Assembly (NCBI GenBank): GCA_009379825.1
Contig: WHTA01000002.1
Span: 62,001-126,000, forward strand
DNA: 64,000 nt
Reading direction: 5' to 3'
From: Streptosporangiales bacterium
GTDB lineage: Bacteria; Actinomycetota; Actinomycetes; Streptosporangiales; WHST01
Notes under the pieces: model-generated
What the model saw: the letters and a program-made list of their open reading frames with translations, nothing else
Told to the model about the DNA's origin: nothing
The model's database searches: none
In this document: positions 44,905-54,331 of the stretch, in pieces
How positions within the stretch are numbered: position 1 is the stretch's first letter
Layout: each line of letters starts with the position of its first letter
Program-made: the position numbers and the translations under genes

Positions 44905-45723
44905 ATGACGCTTACGGTGAGTACTGGAGACCACGTCATCGAGCTCGACGACGTGGCGATGGCGTACGGCGACTCCGACACCCCGGTGATCGCCGGTGTC
45001 GACCTGCGGGTCGAGCGCGGCGAGTTCGTGACCCTGTTCGGGCGCAGCGGTTGCGGCAAGTCGACCCTGTTGAACATCGTCGCGGGCCTGCTGCCGCCGA
45101 CCAAGGGCGAGGTCAGGTTCCGCGGCAGCCGGGTCGAGGGCGTCAACACGCAGGTGAGCTACCTCACCCAGGAGGACACCCTGCTGCCGTGGCGGAGCAC
45201 GCGGAAGAACATCGAGCTGCCGCTGCGGCTGCGTGGCTACCCGAAGACCGAGCTGCGGCCGCGGGTCGACGAGTACCTGGAGCTGCTCAACCTGCGGGAG
45301 GCGGCCGACAAGTACCCGGCGCAGCTGTCCGGCGGGATGCGGCGGCGCACGTTGATCGCCCGCAGCATGGTGTACGAGCCTTCGGTGCTGCTGATGGACG
45401 AGCCGTTCGGCGCGATCGACGCCAGCCTGCGCGAGGAGCTGCACGAGGAGCTGCGCCACGCCGTGGAGCAGCTCGACCTGACCGTGGTCTTCGTGTCGCA
45501 CGACATCGCGGAGGCCGCGTTGCTGTCCGACCGGGTGGTGGTGTTCAGGACCAGCGAGACGGCGCCCACCCGGTTGAGCAGCGAGCTCGAGATCCCGTTC
45601 GGCCGGCCGCGCGACCTCGCGGAGATCCGACTCAGCACGCAGTACGTCGAGCTGCAGCGCCGGCTGCGGATGGAGCTGGACGGCGAAGGCTCGCCCGCGA
45701 GCGCGGGGGAGGTGGCCCGATGA
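44905..45723 (+). CDS. NitT/TauT-type ABC transporter ATP-binding protein
   Basis: A 272-residue protein from ATG 44905. Walker A GRSGCGKST, Q-loop YLTQEDTLLPW, signature LSGGMRRRTLIARSM, Walker B LLMDEPFGAID and H-loop FVSHDIAEA are all present. It is the energising subunit of the importer; four bases overlap the permease gene (ATGA). Confidence 0.93.
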   Translation: MTLTVSTGDHVIELDDVAMAYGDSDTPVIAGVDLRVERGEFVTLFGRSGCGKSTLLNIVAGLLPPTKGEVRFRGSRVEGVNTQVSYLTQEDTLLPWRSTRKNIELPLRLRGYPKTELRPRVDEYLELLNLREAADKYPAQLSGGMRRRTLIARSMVYEPSVLLMDEPFGAIDASLREELHEELRHAVEQLDLTVVFVSHDIAEAALLSDRVVVFRTSETAPTRLSSELEIPFGRPRDLAEIRLSTQYVELQRRLRMELDGEGSPASAGEVAR

Positions 45724-46577
45724 CCGCGACACAGGTGGCGCCTACGGACCGCGTCGACACCGGCGGTGCGGCGCAGAAGAAGACCGTAAGGCGGCGGCAG
45801 CGCGTGGTGCGGCGGGTGATCCAGCTGTTGCTGCTCGCGGGCTTCCTGGCCGCCTGGGAGGGCGCGTCCCGTACGGTCATCGAGCCGTACTACATCAGCA
45901 GCCCGAGCAAGATCGCGGTACGTGCGGTGGCGATGCTCGCCGACGGCGCGCTGGTCACCAACGCACTGATCACCTTGGGGTCTGCGGTCGGCGGGTTCCT
46001 CATCGGCGGGGTGGCGGCGATCCTCATCGGGTACCTGCTCGGGGTGTCACCGTTCTGGGCGGCGATCGTGGAGCCGTTCATCACCGCGCTGTGGGGGATG
46101 CCGCGCACCGCGGTGATTCCGCTGCTGGTCATCTGGGTGGGCATCGGTGCGCCGCTCGCCGTGGTGGTGGCCGCGATCCTCACCTTCTTCCTGCTCTTCT
46201 ACAACACGTACTACGGCATCAGGGACGTCAGCCAGGGCCTGATCGACGCGGTGCGCGTGATGGGCGGCAACCGGCTGCACGTGGCGTTGTGGGTGCGGCT
46301 GCCTTCGGCGTTCGTCTGGATCGCCGCCGGGATGAAGATGTCGCTGCCGATGTCGCTCGTCGGCGTCGTGACGGCGGAGATGCTGGCGTCCAACCGCGGG
46401 CTCGGCCACCTGGTGCAGTTCTACGGCAACAGCTTCGACACCACGTCCACGTTCGTCGTGCTGCTCGCGCTGCTGGTCGTCGGGCTGGTGATGGAGCGGC
46501 TGGTGCACGTGCTGAACGCGCGGGCGCTCGTGTGGCGGTCGGTCTCCGCGCTCGACAAGGACGGCCCCGGGGCCTGA
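45720..46577 (+). CDS. NitT/TauT-type ABC transporter permease
   Basis: A 285-residue protein from ATG 45720. It has six predicted helices and the conserved cytoplasmic loop IDAVRVMGGNRLHVALWVRL, then LPSAFVWIAAGMKMSLPMSL, which contacts the ATPase (EAA loop). A basic N-terminus (KKTVRRRQRVVRR) precedes the first helix. Completes the importer with 43835-45723; the next gene, a dehydrogenase, follows after 22 bases. Confidence 0.92.
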   Translation: MTATQVAPTDRVDTGGAAQKKTVRRRQRVVRRVIQLLLLAGFLAAWEGASRTVIEPYYISSPSKIAVRAVAMLADGALVTNALITLGSAVGGFLIGGVAAILIGYLLGVSPFWAAIVEPFITALWGMPRTAVIPLLVIWVGIGAPLAVVVAAILTFFLLFYNTYYGIRDVSQGLIDAVRVMGGNRLHVALWVRLPSAFVWIAAGMKMSLPMSLVGVVTAEMLASNRGLGHLVQFYGNSFDTTSTFVVLLALLVVGLVMERLVHVLNARALVWRSVSALDKDGPGA

Positions 46578-46599
46578 GGCGACGAGAGGAGCCGCCGGC

Positions 46600-47609
46600 G
46601 TGCAGGCATGTGTGCTCACCGGAGTCGGAACGGTTGTCGTCGAGGACCGGCCGCGGCGGGTGCCGGCGCCGCACCAGGTGGTCGTGCGGGTGGACGCGGC
46701 AGGGGTGTGCGGCACCGACGTGCACCAGTGGGAGGGCACGCTGCCGACCGAGTTCCCGCGGGTGCCCGGCCACGACTTCGCCGGCACCGTGGTCGAGGTC
46801 GGCGCCTCGGTGGCCACCGAGGTCGGGGCCCGCGCCGTCGTGAAGCCCTCGTTCCCGTGCGAGGCGTGCGACTGGTGCCGCAGGGACGCCCACGAGTACT
46901 GCGAGAACAAGCGCCTGGTCGGGTTGTGGTCGGACGGCTGCATGACCGAGTACGTCGCGGTGCCTGCGGTGAACCTGGTGCCGCTGCCGGACGGCGTGTC
47001 GGCGGAGGCGACCGCCAACCTGGAGCCGTTCGCCGTCGCGCTGAACACCATGACGAGGGTGCAGCCGGCGATCGGGGAGTGGGTCGTGGTGCTCGGCTGC
47101 GGGCCGATCGGGCTCGCGCAGATCAGTATGGCGAAGCTGTCCGGTGCCCGGGTGGTGGCCGTCGACATCCGGGCCGAGGCGCTGTCGATGGGCACGACGT
47201 TCGGCGCCGACCACACGGTCGACGCGGCCACCGACGACGTGCACGCGGCGGTGCTCGAGCTGACGGGGGACGGCGCCGACATCGTCATCGAGGCGGCCGG
47301 CACGCAGCCGACGGTGGAGAGCATGGTCGGCCTGGCGCGCAAGCACGGCCGGCTGGCGAACGTCGGCATCCAGACCACCATGGGCCACCACGACCTGGTG
47401 CCGTTCATCCTGAAGAGCTCACCCTCTATGGGGTGGGCGGCAACGGCGGCAAGGGCCAGTATGAGACCTGTGTACGGCTGACGGCCGAGGGAGCGATCAG
47501 ACCGGACCTGCTGATCACCCACCGCAGGCCGCTGGCGGAGGCGGCGGACGTGTTCGAGCTCGCCAGTGCCAAGCGCGACGGCGTCATAAAGGTGGCCCTG
47601 ACGCCCTGA
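46600..47609 (+). pseudogene. Zinc-dependent alcohol dehydrogenase, frameshifted
   Basis: From GTG 46600 the product shows the catalytic zinc region (GVCGTDVHQWEG, GHDFAG), the structural zinc cysteines (CEACDWCRRDAHEYC) and the NAD(P) fold (LGCGPIGLAQ). At about 47413-47418 the frame breaks: the expected continuation ELTLYGVGGNGGKGQYETCV ... DLLITHRRPLAEAADVFELA lies in the -1 frame and ends at 47609. A single missing G in aagagctc explains it. Repaired length is about 336 residues, normal for medium-chain dehydrogenases. It is in the middle of an otherwise intact operon, so sequencing error is a real possibility. Confidence 0.86.
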
Positions 47610-47648
47610 CGTACCGAGACCGATGACCGGCGAAGCCGAGGAGGAGCC

Positions 47649-49145
47649 GTGACACAGTCAGCACCAGCCGGCAGCGAGGAGATCGCGGGCTACCAGATGT
47701 CGATCGGCGGCGAGTCGGTCGACGCGTTGTCCGGCAACACGTTCGAGAGCAACAACCCGTACACCGGGCAGGCCTGGGCGCGGGTACCGGACGGCGACGA
47801 GGCGGACGTCGACGTAGCGGTGCGTGCCGCGAAAGCGGCGCTGGACGGGCCGTGGGGCCAGCTGTCCGGCGCCGAGCGCGGCAAGATCCTGCGCCGGCTC
47901 GGCGACATCATCGCCAGGGACGCCGACGAGCTCGCACGGATCGAGACCCAGGACAACGGCAAGCTGCTGCGCGAGATGTCCGGGCAGCTGCACTACCTGC
48001 CGGAGTGGTTCTACTACTACGCCGGGCTGGCGGACAAGATCGAGGGCGAGGTCATCCCGTCCGGGCGGTCGAACTTCCTCGTCTACACCAGGCACGAGCC
48101 GGTGGGCGTAGTGGCGGCGATCGTGCCGTGGAACTCGCCGCTGCTGCTGATGTTCTGGAAGCTCGCGCCCGCACTGGCGGCCGGCTGCACGTTCGTGGTG
48201 AAGCCGTCCGACTACACACCCGTGTCGACCATCGAGGTCGCCGCACGCGTGCAGGAGGCCGGGGTGCCGCCCGGTGTCTTCAACGTGGTGACCGGCTTCG
48301 GCCCAGCCGTGGGCAAGGCGCTGACGGCGCACCCGGACGTCGACCGGGTGGCGTTCACCGGGTCGACGCAGACCGGCATCCAGGTGGCGGCCGCCGCCGC
48401 CCAGAACCTCGCCCGCGTCTCGCTGGAGCTGGGCGGCAAGTCGGCGCAGGTGGTGTTCGACGACGCCGACCTGGACGCCGCGGCCAACGGCGTGATCGCC
48501 GGCGTCTTCGCCGCGACCGGCCAGACCTGCATGGCAGGCTCGCGGCTGCTCGTGCACGAGGACGTCCACGACGCGCTCGTGCAGCGCCTGGTCGACCGGG
48601 TGAAGACCGTACGCCTCGGCGACCCGCTCGAGCCGGAGACGGAGATGGGCCCGGTCGCCAACCAGGCTCAGTTCGACAAGGTCATGAGCTACCTCGACTC
48701 GGCCGTCGAGGACGGCGGCACCGTCGCGTACGGCGGCGCCGCCGACGAGATGGGCGGGCTGTTCGTGCGACCGACGGTGATCACCGGCGCCAAGCCGGGC
48801 CTGCGGGCGTTCGACGAGGAGATCTTCGGGCCGGTCGTGTGCGTGATGCCGTTCACGGACGAGGACGAGGCGGTCGCCGCCGCGAACGCGACCTCGTACG
48901 GCCTCGCCGGCGGCGTCTGGACGAAGGACATCCACCGCGCGCACCGCGTCGCACACCAGATCAAGGCCGGCAGCGTGTGGATCAACGCGTACCGCGTGGT
49001 CGCGCCCGGCGTGCCGTTCGGCGGCTTCAAGATGAGCGGCCTCGGGCGGGAGAACGGGATCGCGGCTATCCACGAGTACACCGAGACGAAGGCGATCTGG
49101 GTGGAGCTGACGGGGGCGACCCGCGACCCGTTCGTGCTCGGCTGA
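47649..49145 (+). CDS. Aldehyde dehydrogenase
   Basis: A 498-residue protein from GTG 47649 (GAGGAG upstream). Catalytic Glu in VSLELGGKSAQVVF, catalytic Cys in ATGQTCMAGSRLLV, NAD-binding FTGSTQTGIQVAAAA, and PWNSPLLLMFWKLAPALAAG match the ALDH superfamily. It oxidises an aldehyde to the acid with NAD(P). With the alcohol dehydrogenase upstream it could carry out the two-step oxidation of an alcohol released in the pathway. Confidence 0.93.
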   Translation: MTQSAPAGSEEIAGYQMSIGGESVDALSGNTFESNNPYTGQAWARVPDGDEADVDVAVRAAKAALDGPWGQLSGAERGKILRRLGDIIARDADELARIETQDNGKLLREMSGQLHYLPEWFYYYAGLADKIEGEVIPSGRSNFLVYTRHEPVGVVAAIVPWNSPLLLMFWKLAPALAAGCTFVVKPSDYTPVSTIEVAARVQEAGVPPGVFNVVTGFGPAVGKALTAHPDVDRVAFTGSTQTGIQVAAAAAQNLARVSLELGGKSAQVVFDDADLDAAANGVIAGVFAATGQTCMAGSRLLVHEDVHDALVQRLVDRVKTVRLGDPLEPETEMGPVANQAQFDKVMSYLDSAVEDGGTVAYGGAADEMGGLFVRPTVITGAKPGLRAFDEEIFGPVVCVMPFTDEDEAVAAANATSYGLAGGVWTKDIHRAHRVAHQIKAGSVWINAYRVVAPGVPFGGFKMSGLGRENGIAAIHEYTETKAIWVELTGATRDPFVLG

Positions 49146-49169
49146 CGGCGGCTGAACAGGAGACGGGCG

Positions 49170-50501
49170 ATGAGCGGACCGACGCTGCCCACCGGACGGC
49201 GCAAGACGTTGCTCGTCATCGTGCTTTGTTGGGCGACGATCCTCTTCGACGGGTACGACCTCACCGTCTACGGCACGGTCGTGCCGTCGTTGCTGCGTGA
49301 CCCCGGCTGGCAGCTCAGCCCGGCGGCCGCGGGCGCCATCGGCAGCTACGCGCTGATGGGCATGCTTGTGGGCGCGTTGGTCATCGGCACGCTGACCGAC
49401 ATCGTCGGGCGGCGGAAGCTGGTCATCGCCTGCCAGGCCTGGTTCTCGCTCGCCATGGCGTTCGCCGCGGTCGCCCCGTCGCCCGAGGTGCTCGGGGTGG
49501 CGCGGTTCCTCGCCGGGCTCGGCCTCGGTGGCGTGATGCCCACCATCACCGCGCTGACGCTCGAGTACGCGCCGGTGGCGAAGAAGCAGTTCACGTACGC
49601 GGTGATGTACACCGGCTACTCGGTCGGCGGAGTGCTCGCCGCGCTGGTCGCGATCCCGCTGATCCCCGCCTTCGGCTGGCGGGTGATGTTCGGTCTCGGC
49701 GCGGTGCCGTTGGTCTTCCTCACGCCGCTGTGCCTGAAGCTGCTGCCGGAGTCGGTGGCGTTCCTGCGTGCGAAGGGTCGGCTGGCCGAGGCGGAGGCGA
49801 CGGCGAAGCGGCTCGGCATAGCGGTCGCGCCCGAGCCGGAGCCCGTCGAGGAGACCGGGGCGCCGCGCGGCCGGCTGGCCCCCGTGACACAGCTGTTCCG
49901 CCGCGACTACGTGGCGGGCACGGTGCTGCTGTGGGCGGCCGCGTTCCTCGGCCTGCTGCTCGTCTACGGCCTGTCCACCTGGCTGCCGGAGATCATGCGG
50001 CAGTCCGGCTACCCGCTCGGCTCGGCGCTGCTCGTGCTCACCTCGTTGAACGTCGGCGCGGTGGCGGGCACCATCCTCGCCGGCCGCATCGGCGACCGGC
50101 GCGGCTCGAAGACCGTGCTGATCGCGTCGTTCTCCGCCGCCGCGATCGCGAACGTCGTGCTGAGCGTGAACCTCGGTCTCACCGTGAACATGCTGGCGAT
50201 CGCCGTCGCGGGCTTCGGCTCGATCGGTACGGCCATCCTGATGAACGCGTACGTCGCCTCGTTCTACCCGGTCACCAGCCGCGCCGCCGCCGTCGGCTGG
50301 TCGCTCGGCGTCGGCCGGCTCGGCGCGATCCTCGGGCCGATCCTCGGCGGGTTCATCGTGGGGTCCGCGCTCGCGGTGGAGTGGAACTTCTACCTGTTCG
50401 CCTTCGCTGGCGTGCTCGGTGCACTGCTGATCGCGCTGGTGCCGAAGTCGCCGCTGCTCCGTCGGCACGCCGTGCCGACGACCACGGCAGAGCGGAAGTG
50501 A
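49170..50501 (+). CDS. MFS transporter, aromatic acid:H+ symporter type
   Basis: A 443-residue protein with 12 predicted helices. DGYDLTVYGTVVPSLL is the helix-1 signature of the AAHS group (PcaK/BenK-like), and LTDIVGRRKLVIACQ is the cytoplasmic loop 2-3 motif with RIGDRRGSK repeated in the second half. It probably takes up an aromatic or related acid. It is the last gene of the cluster; a hairpin terminator follows at once. Having two importers (ABC and MFS) in one cluster is noteworthy. Confidence 0.9.
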   Translation: MSGPTLPTGRRKTLLVIVLCWATILFDGYDLTVYGTVVPSLLRDPGWQLSPAAAGAIGSYALMGMLVGALVIGTLTDIVGRRKLVIACQAWFSLAMAFAAVAPSPEVLGVARFLAGLGLGGVMPTITALTLEYAPVAKKQFTYAVMYTGYSVGGVLAALVAIPLIPAFGWRVMFGLGAVPLVFLTPLCLKLLPESVAFLRAKGRLAEAEATAKRLGIAVAPEPEPVEETGAPRGRLAPVTQLFRRDYVAGTVLLWAAAFLGLLLVYGLSTWLPEIMRQSGYPLGSALLVLTSLNVGAVAGTILAGRIGDRRGSKTVLIASFSAAAIANVVLSVNLGLTVNMLAIAVAGFGSIGTAILMNAYVASFYPVTSRAAAVGWSLGVGRLGAILGPILGGFIVGSALAVEWNFYLFAFAGVLGALLIALVPKSPLLRRHAVPTTTAERK

Positions 50502-50539
50502 GCTCTCGGCCCGAGCCGGGGGAAACTCGGGCCGAGAGC
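50502..50539 (+). terminator. Strong hairpin closing the catabolic operon
   Basis: GCTCTCGGCCCGAG (50502-50515) pairs perfectly with 50526-50539 around a 10-base loop, one base after the MFS stop. It is the natural 3' end of the operon starting at 41902. The remaining 200 bases up to the GNAT gene hold nothing recognisable. Confidence 0.85.
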
Positions 50540-50744
50540 CGGTCAAACGGGGCAGCGAGCGTTCAGGTCCAGCAGAGCGCAGAGGACGGGCGCTGTTCGC
50601 GATCGGACGCGGGGATCGGCACGGCACCTCCGTTGGCTGAGCTCGCGGCCGGACTCACCAAATGGCAACTCGTGTTGATCCACGAGCTGTCTTGAATGTG
50701 CCCCTCGGCGCGTGGGATGACAACACCAGCCAACTCTCCGTTAC

Positions 50745-51917
50745 TCACTCGTTACGGCGTTCCCGCGCCTCGGCACTCTGCCGGTCCTCGCGGCCACCGT
50801 CCGCTGTCGTCGACGCGAGCTGGTCCAGCCGCACCATGTCGTCGACGGTGCCGTCGCCCAGCGGCGCGGCCGCGCGGTCCACGCCGGTGCGGACGAAGCC
50901 GGCCCGCTGCGCGACCCGTACGGACGCCTCGTTGCCCTGCGCCGCGCACACGACGAGCCGCCGCAGCCCGAGCCCGCCGGCGTCGGCCGGGGCGAAGGCG
51001 TGCCGGCGGACCAGCCGTGCCGCGGTGGTCGCGATCCCGCGGCCGCGCGCCGCGGGGTGCAGCAGGTAGCCGAGCTCCGCGGTGTCCGGGCCGCCGTCGC
51101 GGTCGAGGTGCAGCCCGAACGAACCGAGCATCCGGTCGTCGACCGGGTCGGCGGCACACCAGAAGACGCCGCGGTCGGCCGCGTGCTCCTCCTCCCTGGT
51201 GGCGATGTACTCGGCGGCGGCCTCGGCCGTGTACGGATCCGGCAGCTGCGGTAGCCAGTGCCTGGTGCGCGGGTCGGTGCACGCCTCGACGCACCCCTCG
51301 GCGTCGCCGGCGCGGAACGGGCGGAGGACCACACCGGCACCGGTCAGCCTGGCCGGCCGCAGCCACCGGGTCCGCGGTTGGCGCGGGTCGTCGCGCAGCA
51401 ACGTCGCGCACCAGGTGTCGCGTCGGGTGCCGCGCTGGTTCAGCTGCCCGCGCAGCGTGCCCTCGACGCGGAAGCCCACCCGCCACGCGGCCCTGCGGGA
51501 CGCCCAGTTGCCCACGATGGCGCTCCACTGCAGCACCTGCAGGGCGAGGTGCTGTTGCGCGAACGCCCAGTCGGCGACCGCGCGCAGCGCGACGGTCGTC
51601 AGGCCGCGGCCGCGGGCGCCCGGGTGCAGGCCGTACCCGATGTCGGCCGCGCCCGCGCCGTCCAGCCGCAGGTCGATGCTGCCGAGGAACGCGTCGGTGG
51701 CGGGGTCGGCGAGCGCGAACGCCAGCGACCGCTCCTCCTCCCAGCCGCGGGCGACCAGGTCGACGAACTCCTCGGCATCCGCGCGGCCGTACGGCGAGGG
51801 CACCGTCGTCCACCGTTGCGACTCGGGGTCGATGCACTGCTCGACGATGGCCGGGACGTCGTCGGCGCGATGCGGGCGCAGCCGGACGCCGCCGGCGTCT
51901 ATCACCTGCGGGTCCAT
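50745..51917 (-). CDS. Double-domain GNAT N-acetyltransferase
   Basis: A 390-residue protein from ATG 51917. Two complete GNAT domains lie in tandem: the first has GYGLHPGARGRGLTTVALRA (acetyl-CoA loop) and NWASRRAAWRVGFRVEGTLR, the second GYLLHPAARGRGIATTAARL and NEASVRVAQRAGFVRTGVDR. Both resemble RimJ/RimL-type enzymes acting on protein N-termini or small amines. The tandem form suggests internal duplication. Divergent from the S9 peptidase gene (82 bases). Confidence 0.9.
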   Translation of the reverse strand: MDPQVIDAGGVRLRPHRADDVPAIVEQCIDPESQRWTTVPSPYGRADAEEFVDLVARGWEEERSLAFALADPATDAFLGSIDLRLDGAGAADIGYGLHPGARGRGLTTVALRAVADWAFAQQHLALQVLQWSAIVGNWASRRAAWRVGFRVEGTLRGQLNQRGTRRDTWCATLLRDDPRQPRTRWLRPARLTGAGVVLRPFRAGDAEGCVEACTDPRTRHWLPQLPDPYTAEAAAEYIATREEEHAADRGVFWCAADPVDDRMLGSFGLHLDRDGGPDTAELGYLLHPAARGRGIATTAARLVRRHAFAPADAGGLGLRRLVVCAAQGNEASVRVAQRAGFVRTGVDRAAAPLGDGTVDDMVRLDQLASTTADGGREDRQSAEARERRNE

Positions 51918-51999
51918 CCGGCGATGCTCTCGAAGCCCACCGGGCCGGGCAACCGATTTCGCGATAGCGTGCAGCTCACGCCTAGGGAAGGAGGCGCCC

Positions 52000-54018
52000 G
52001 TGCCGGACGCGGGTGTGTTCGCCGAGTTGGAGCGCTTCCTCGACCTCCCGCGGGTCGCGGGCCTGACGCTGTCCCCCGACGGCAGCCGGCTGGTGGCGAC
52101 CGTCTCGGTGTTGTCCGGGGACAGGAAGAAGTACGTCGGCTCGCTGTGGCAGGTCGACCCGGCGGGGGAGCAGCCCGCGCGACGGCTCACCAGCTCCGAC
52201 AACGGCGAGTCCGGGGCGGTCTTCACCCCTGACGGGTCGTTGCTGTTCCTCTCCGACCGGCCGGTGCCGGATGCCGCGGACGCCGAGGACGAGCACCGGA
52301 CGGCGGTCTGGCAGCTGCCGGCCGCCGGCGGCGAGGCGACCAGAGTGCTCGCCGCGCCCGGCGGTATCGCCGACCTCGCGGCCGCGCGCTCGGCCGGCAC
52401 GCTCGTCTGCGCGACGTCGGTGTTGCCCGGCGCGGCCGGCGCCGACGACCGGGAGCTGCGCAAGGCACGCAGGGACCGCGGGGTCTCCGCAGTGCTCTAC
52501 AGCGACTTCCCCCTGCGCCACTGGGACCACGACCTCGGCCCGGCCGAGCCGCACCTGGTCACCCCGGGCGCGGACGGTACGGACGGCACCGACCTCACCG
52601 ACCTCACCGCCGAGCCCGGGCGGGCGCTGGACAATGCGTCGTACGACGTCGTCCCCGACGGCAGCGCGGTCGTCACCACGTGGGCGGTGCCGCGCGGCCC
52701 GGGGGAGCTACGCAACCAGGTGCGGGTGATCGACGTGGCCACCGGGCAGGTGCGGGTGCTGCTGGACGACGAGCACGCCGACTACGGCTCGGTGGCCGTG
52801 TCGCCCGACGGACAGTGGGTGGTGGCCGGCCGGGAGAGCTGGCCGACGTACACCGAGCCGAGCGACACGACGTTGTGCCTGGTGCCGCTGGCCAGCGGCG
52901 AGGAGCGCGACCTGCTGCCCGACCTGGACAGGTGGCCGGCCGCGCCGGTCTGGGCGCCGGACAGCAGCGCGGTCTACGCCACCTTCGACGACGTCGGCAG
53001 AGGGCGGATCGTGCGGGTCGAGCGCGAGTCTGGTGCCGTCACCGTGTTGACCGGCGACGACGGCGTGTACAGCGCCGTGTGCCCGCACCCGGACGGCGAC
53101 CGGCTCTTCGCGTTGCGGTCGGCGGTGACCGGGCCGCCGGCGCCGGTGGTGCTGGACGCGCGCGCGAAGGACCAGCAGCCCACCCCGCTGCGCGGGCCGG
53201 CGGAGCCGCCGGAGCTGCCCGGCCGGCTGACCGAGGTGGCGGCGGTCGCCGACGACGGCCAGCCGCTGCGGGCGTGGCTGGCGCTGCCGCACGACGCCGG
53301 CGCGGACCGTCCGGCGCCGCTGCTGCTGTGGGCGCACGGCGGCCCGGAGTCGTCGTGGAACCAGTGGTCGTGGCGCTGGAACCCGTGGCTGCTCGTCGCC
53401 AACGGCTACGCGGTGCTGCTGCCCGACCCGGCGTTGTCGACCGGTTACGGCATCGAGTTCCACCAGCGGGGCTGGGGTTCCTGGGGTGACAAGCCTTACA
53501 CCGACCTGATGACCGTGACCGATGTCGCCGTGGCGCGCCCGGACGTCGACGAGGATCGCACCGCCGCGCTCGGCGGCTCGTTCGGCGGGTACATGGCGAA
53601 CTGGATCGCCGGACACACCGACAGGTTCAAGGCGATCGTGACGCACGCGAGCCTGTGGGCACTCGACCAGTTCAGCGGCACCACGGACGTCCCTGCGTAC
53701 TGGCAGACGCAGTTCGGCGATCCGGCCCAGCACCCCGAGCGCTACGAGCAGCACTCTCCGCACGAGTTCGCGCACCGGCTCGGCACGCCGATGTTGGTGA
53801 TCCACGGCGACAAGGATTACCGGGTGCCCGTCGGGGAAGGGCTGAGGCTCTACTGGCAGTTGGTCAAGTCCGGCGTGGAGGCGCAGTTCCTGTACTTCCC
53901 GGACGAGAACCACTGGATCTTGAAACCAGGAAACGTGATCGCTTGGTACGACACCATCACGGCGTTCCTCGCCACCCACGTACTCGGCGAACCGTGGCAA
54001 CGGCCACAGCGGCTATGA
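52000..54018 (+). CDS. S9 family (prolyl oligopeptidase-like) peptidase
   Basis: A 672-residue protein from GTG 52000 (AGGAAGGAGG upstream). Residues 1 to about 400 form a WD-like beta-propeller (VAVSPDGQWVVAGRESWP, PVWAPDSSAVYATF). The C-terminal alpha/beta-hydrolase has the serine in AALGGSFGGYMANWIAGH, Asp in LVIHGDKDYRVPVGEG and His in FPDENHWILKPGN, an acylaminoacyl-peptidase-like arrangement. No signal peptide is present. It removes residues from short or N-acylated peptides. Confidence 0.92.
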   Translation: MPDAGVFAELERFLDLPRVAGLTLSPDGSRLVATVSVLSGDRKKYVGSLWQVDPAGEQPARRLTSSDNGESGAVFTPDGSLLFLSDRPVPDAADAEDEHRTAVWQLPAAGGEATRVLAAPGGIADLAAARSAGTLVCATSVLPGAAGADDRELRKARRDRGVSAVLYSDFPLRHWDHDLGPAEPHLVTPGADGTDGTDLTDLTAEPGRALDNASYDVVPDGSAVVTTWAVPRGPGELRNQVRVIDVATGQVRVLLDDEHADYGSVAVSPDGQWVVAGRESWPTYTEPSDTTLCLVPLASGEERDLLPDLDRWPAAPVWAPDSSAVYATFDDVGRGRIVRVERESGAVTVLTGDDGVYSAVCPHPDGDRLFALRSAVTGPPAPVVLDARAKDQQPTPLRGPAEPPELPGRLTEVAAVADDGQPLRAWLALPHDAGADRPAPLLLWAHGGPESSWNQWSWRWNPWLLVANGYAVLLPDPALSTGYGIEFHQRGWGSWGDKPYTDLMTVTDVAVARPDVDEDRTAALGGSFGGYMANWIAGHTDRFKAIVTHASLWALDQFSGTTDVPAYWQTQFGDPAQHPERYEQHSPHEFAHRLGTPMLVIHGDKDYRVPVGEGLRLYWQLVKSGVEAQFLYFPDENHWILKPGNVIAWYDTITAFLATHVLGEPWQRPQRL

Positions 54019-54331
54019 GGCGCCCGCGACGCGGGCGGCTGGTGCTACTAGCGAGTGGTCTTGGTCACCCGGCAGAGACCCGCGCTGGTGTCACCATGTG
54101 CAACGGGTTGATTGCGGCTCACCGTCGGGTGTGCCTGACGTAACGGCTAAATGCCTGGTCACGGCTGCATGTGACGGATAGCACAGGACGCAAGCGTCCA
54201 ATGGACGATACCCGGCTGTGCTCGACTGGCGGGATAGTGCACAATCTCTGCGCCGGGCCGGGCACAAACCACGGTCGCCGTGCGTTACATCCACCGCGCC
54301 GGGTTTGAGGACACACGTTCGGGGAGACGAA
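54019..54331. other. 313-base gap before the DUF4193 gene
   Basis: No gene is supported. It opens with a short hairpin (CGCCCGC 54021-54027 with 54031-54037) three bases after the S9 stop, a likely terminator. GGACGC-AA-GCGTCC (54186-54199) is a perfect inverted repeat that could be an operator or a transcript hairpin. The promoter for the following genes must lie in the second half, but no convincing -35/-10 pair could be assigned. Confidence 0.55.

Noticed and set aside
47658-50627. A 989-residue open frame antisense to the aldehyde dehydrogenase and MFS genes
   Set aside because: High GC keeps antisense frames open; composition is dominated by Arg/His/Asp repeats without domains, and the sense genes have clear motifs.
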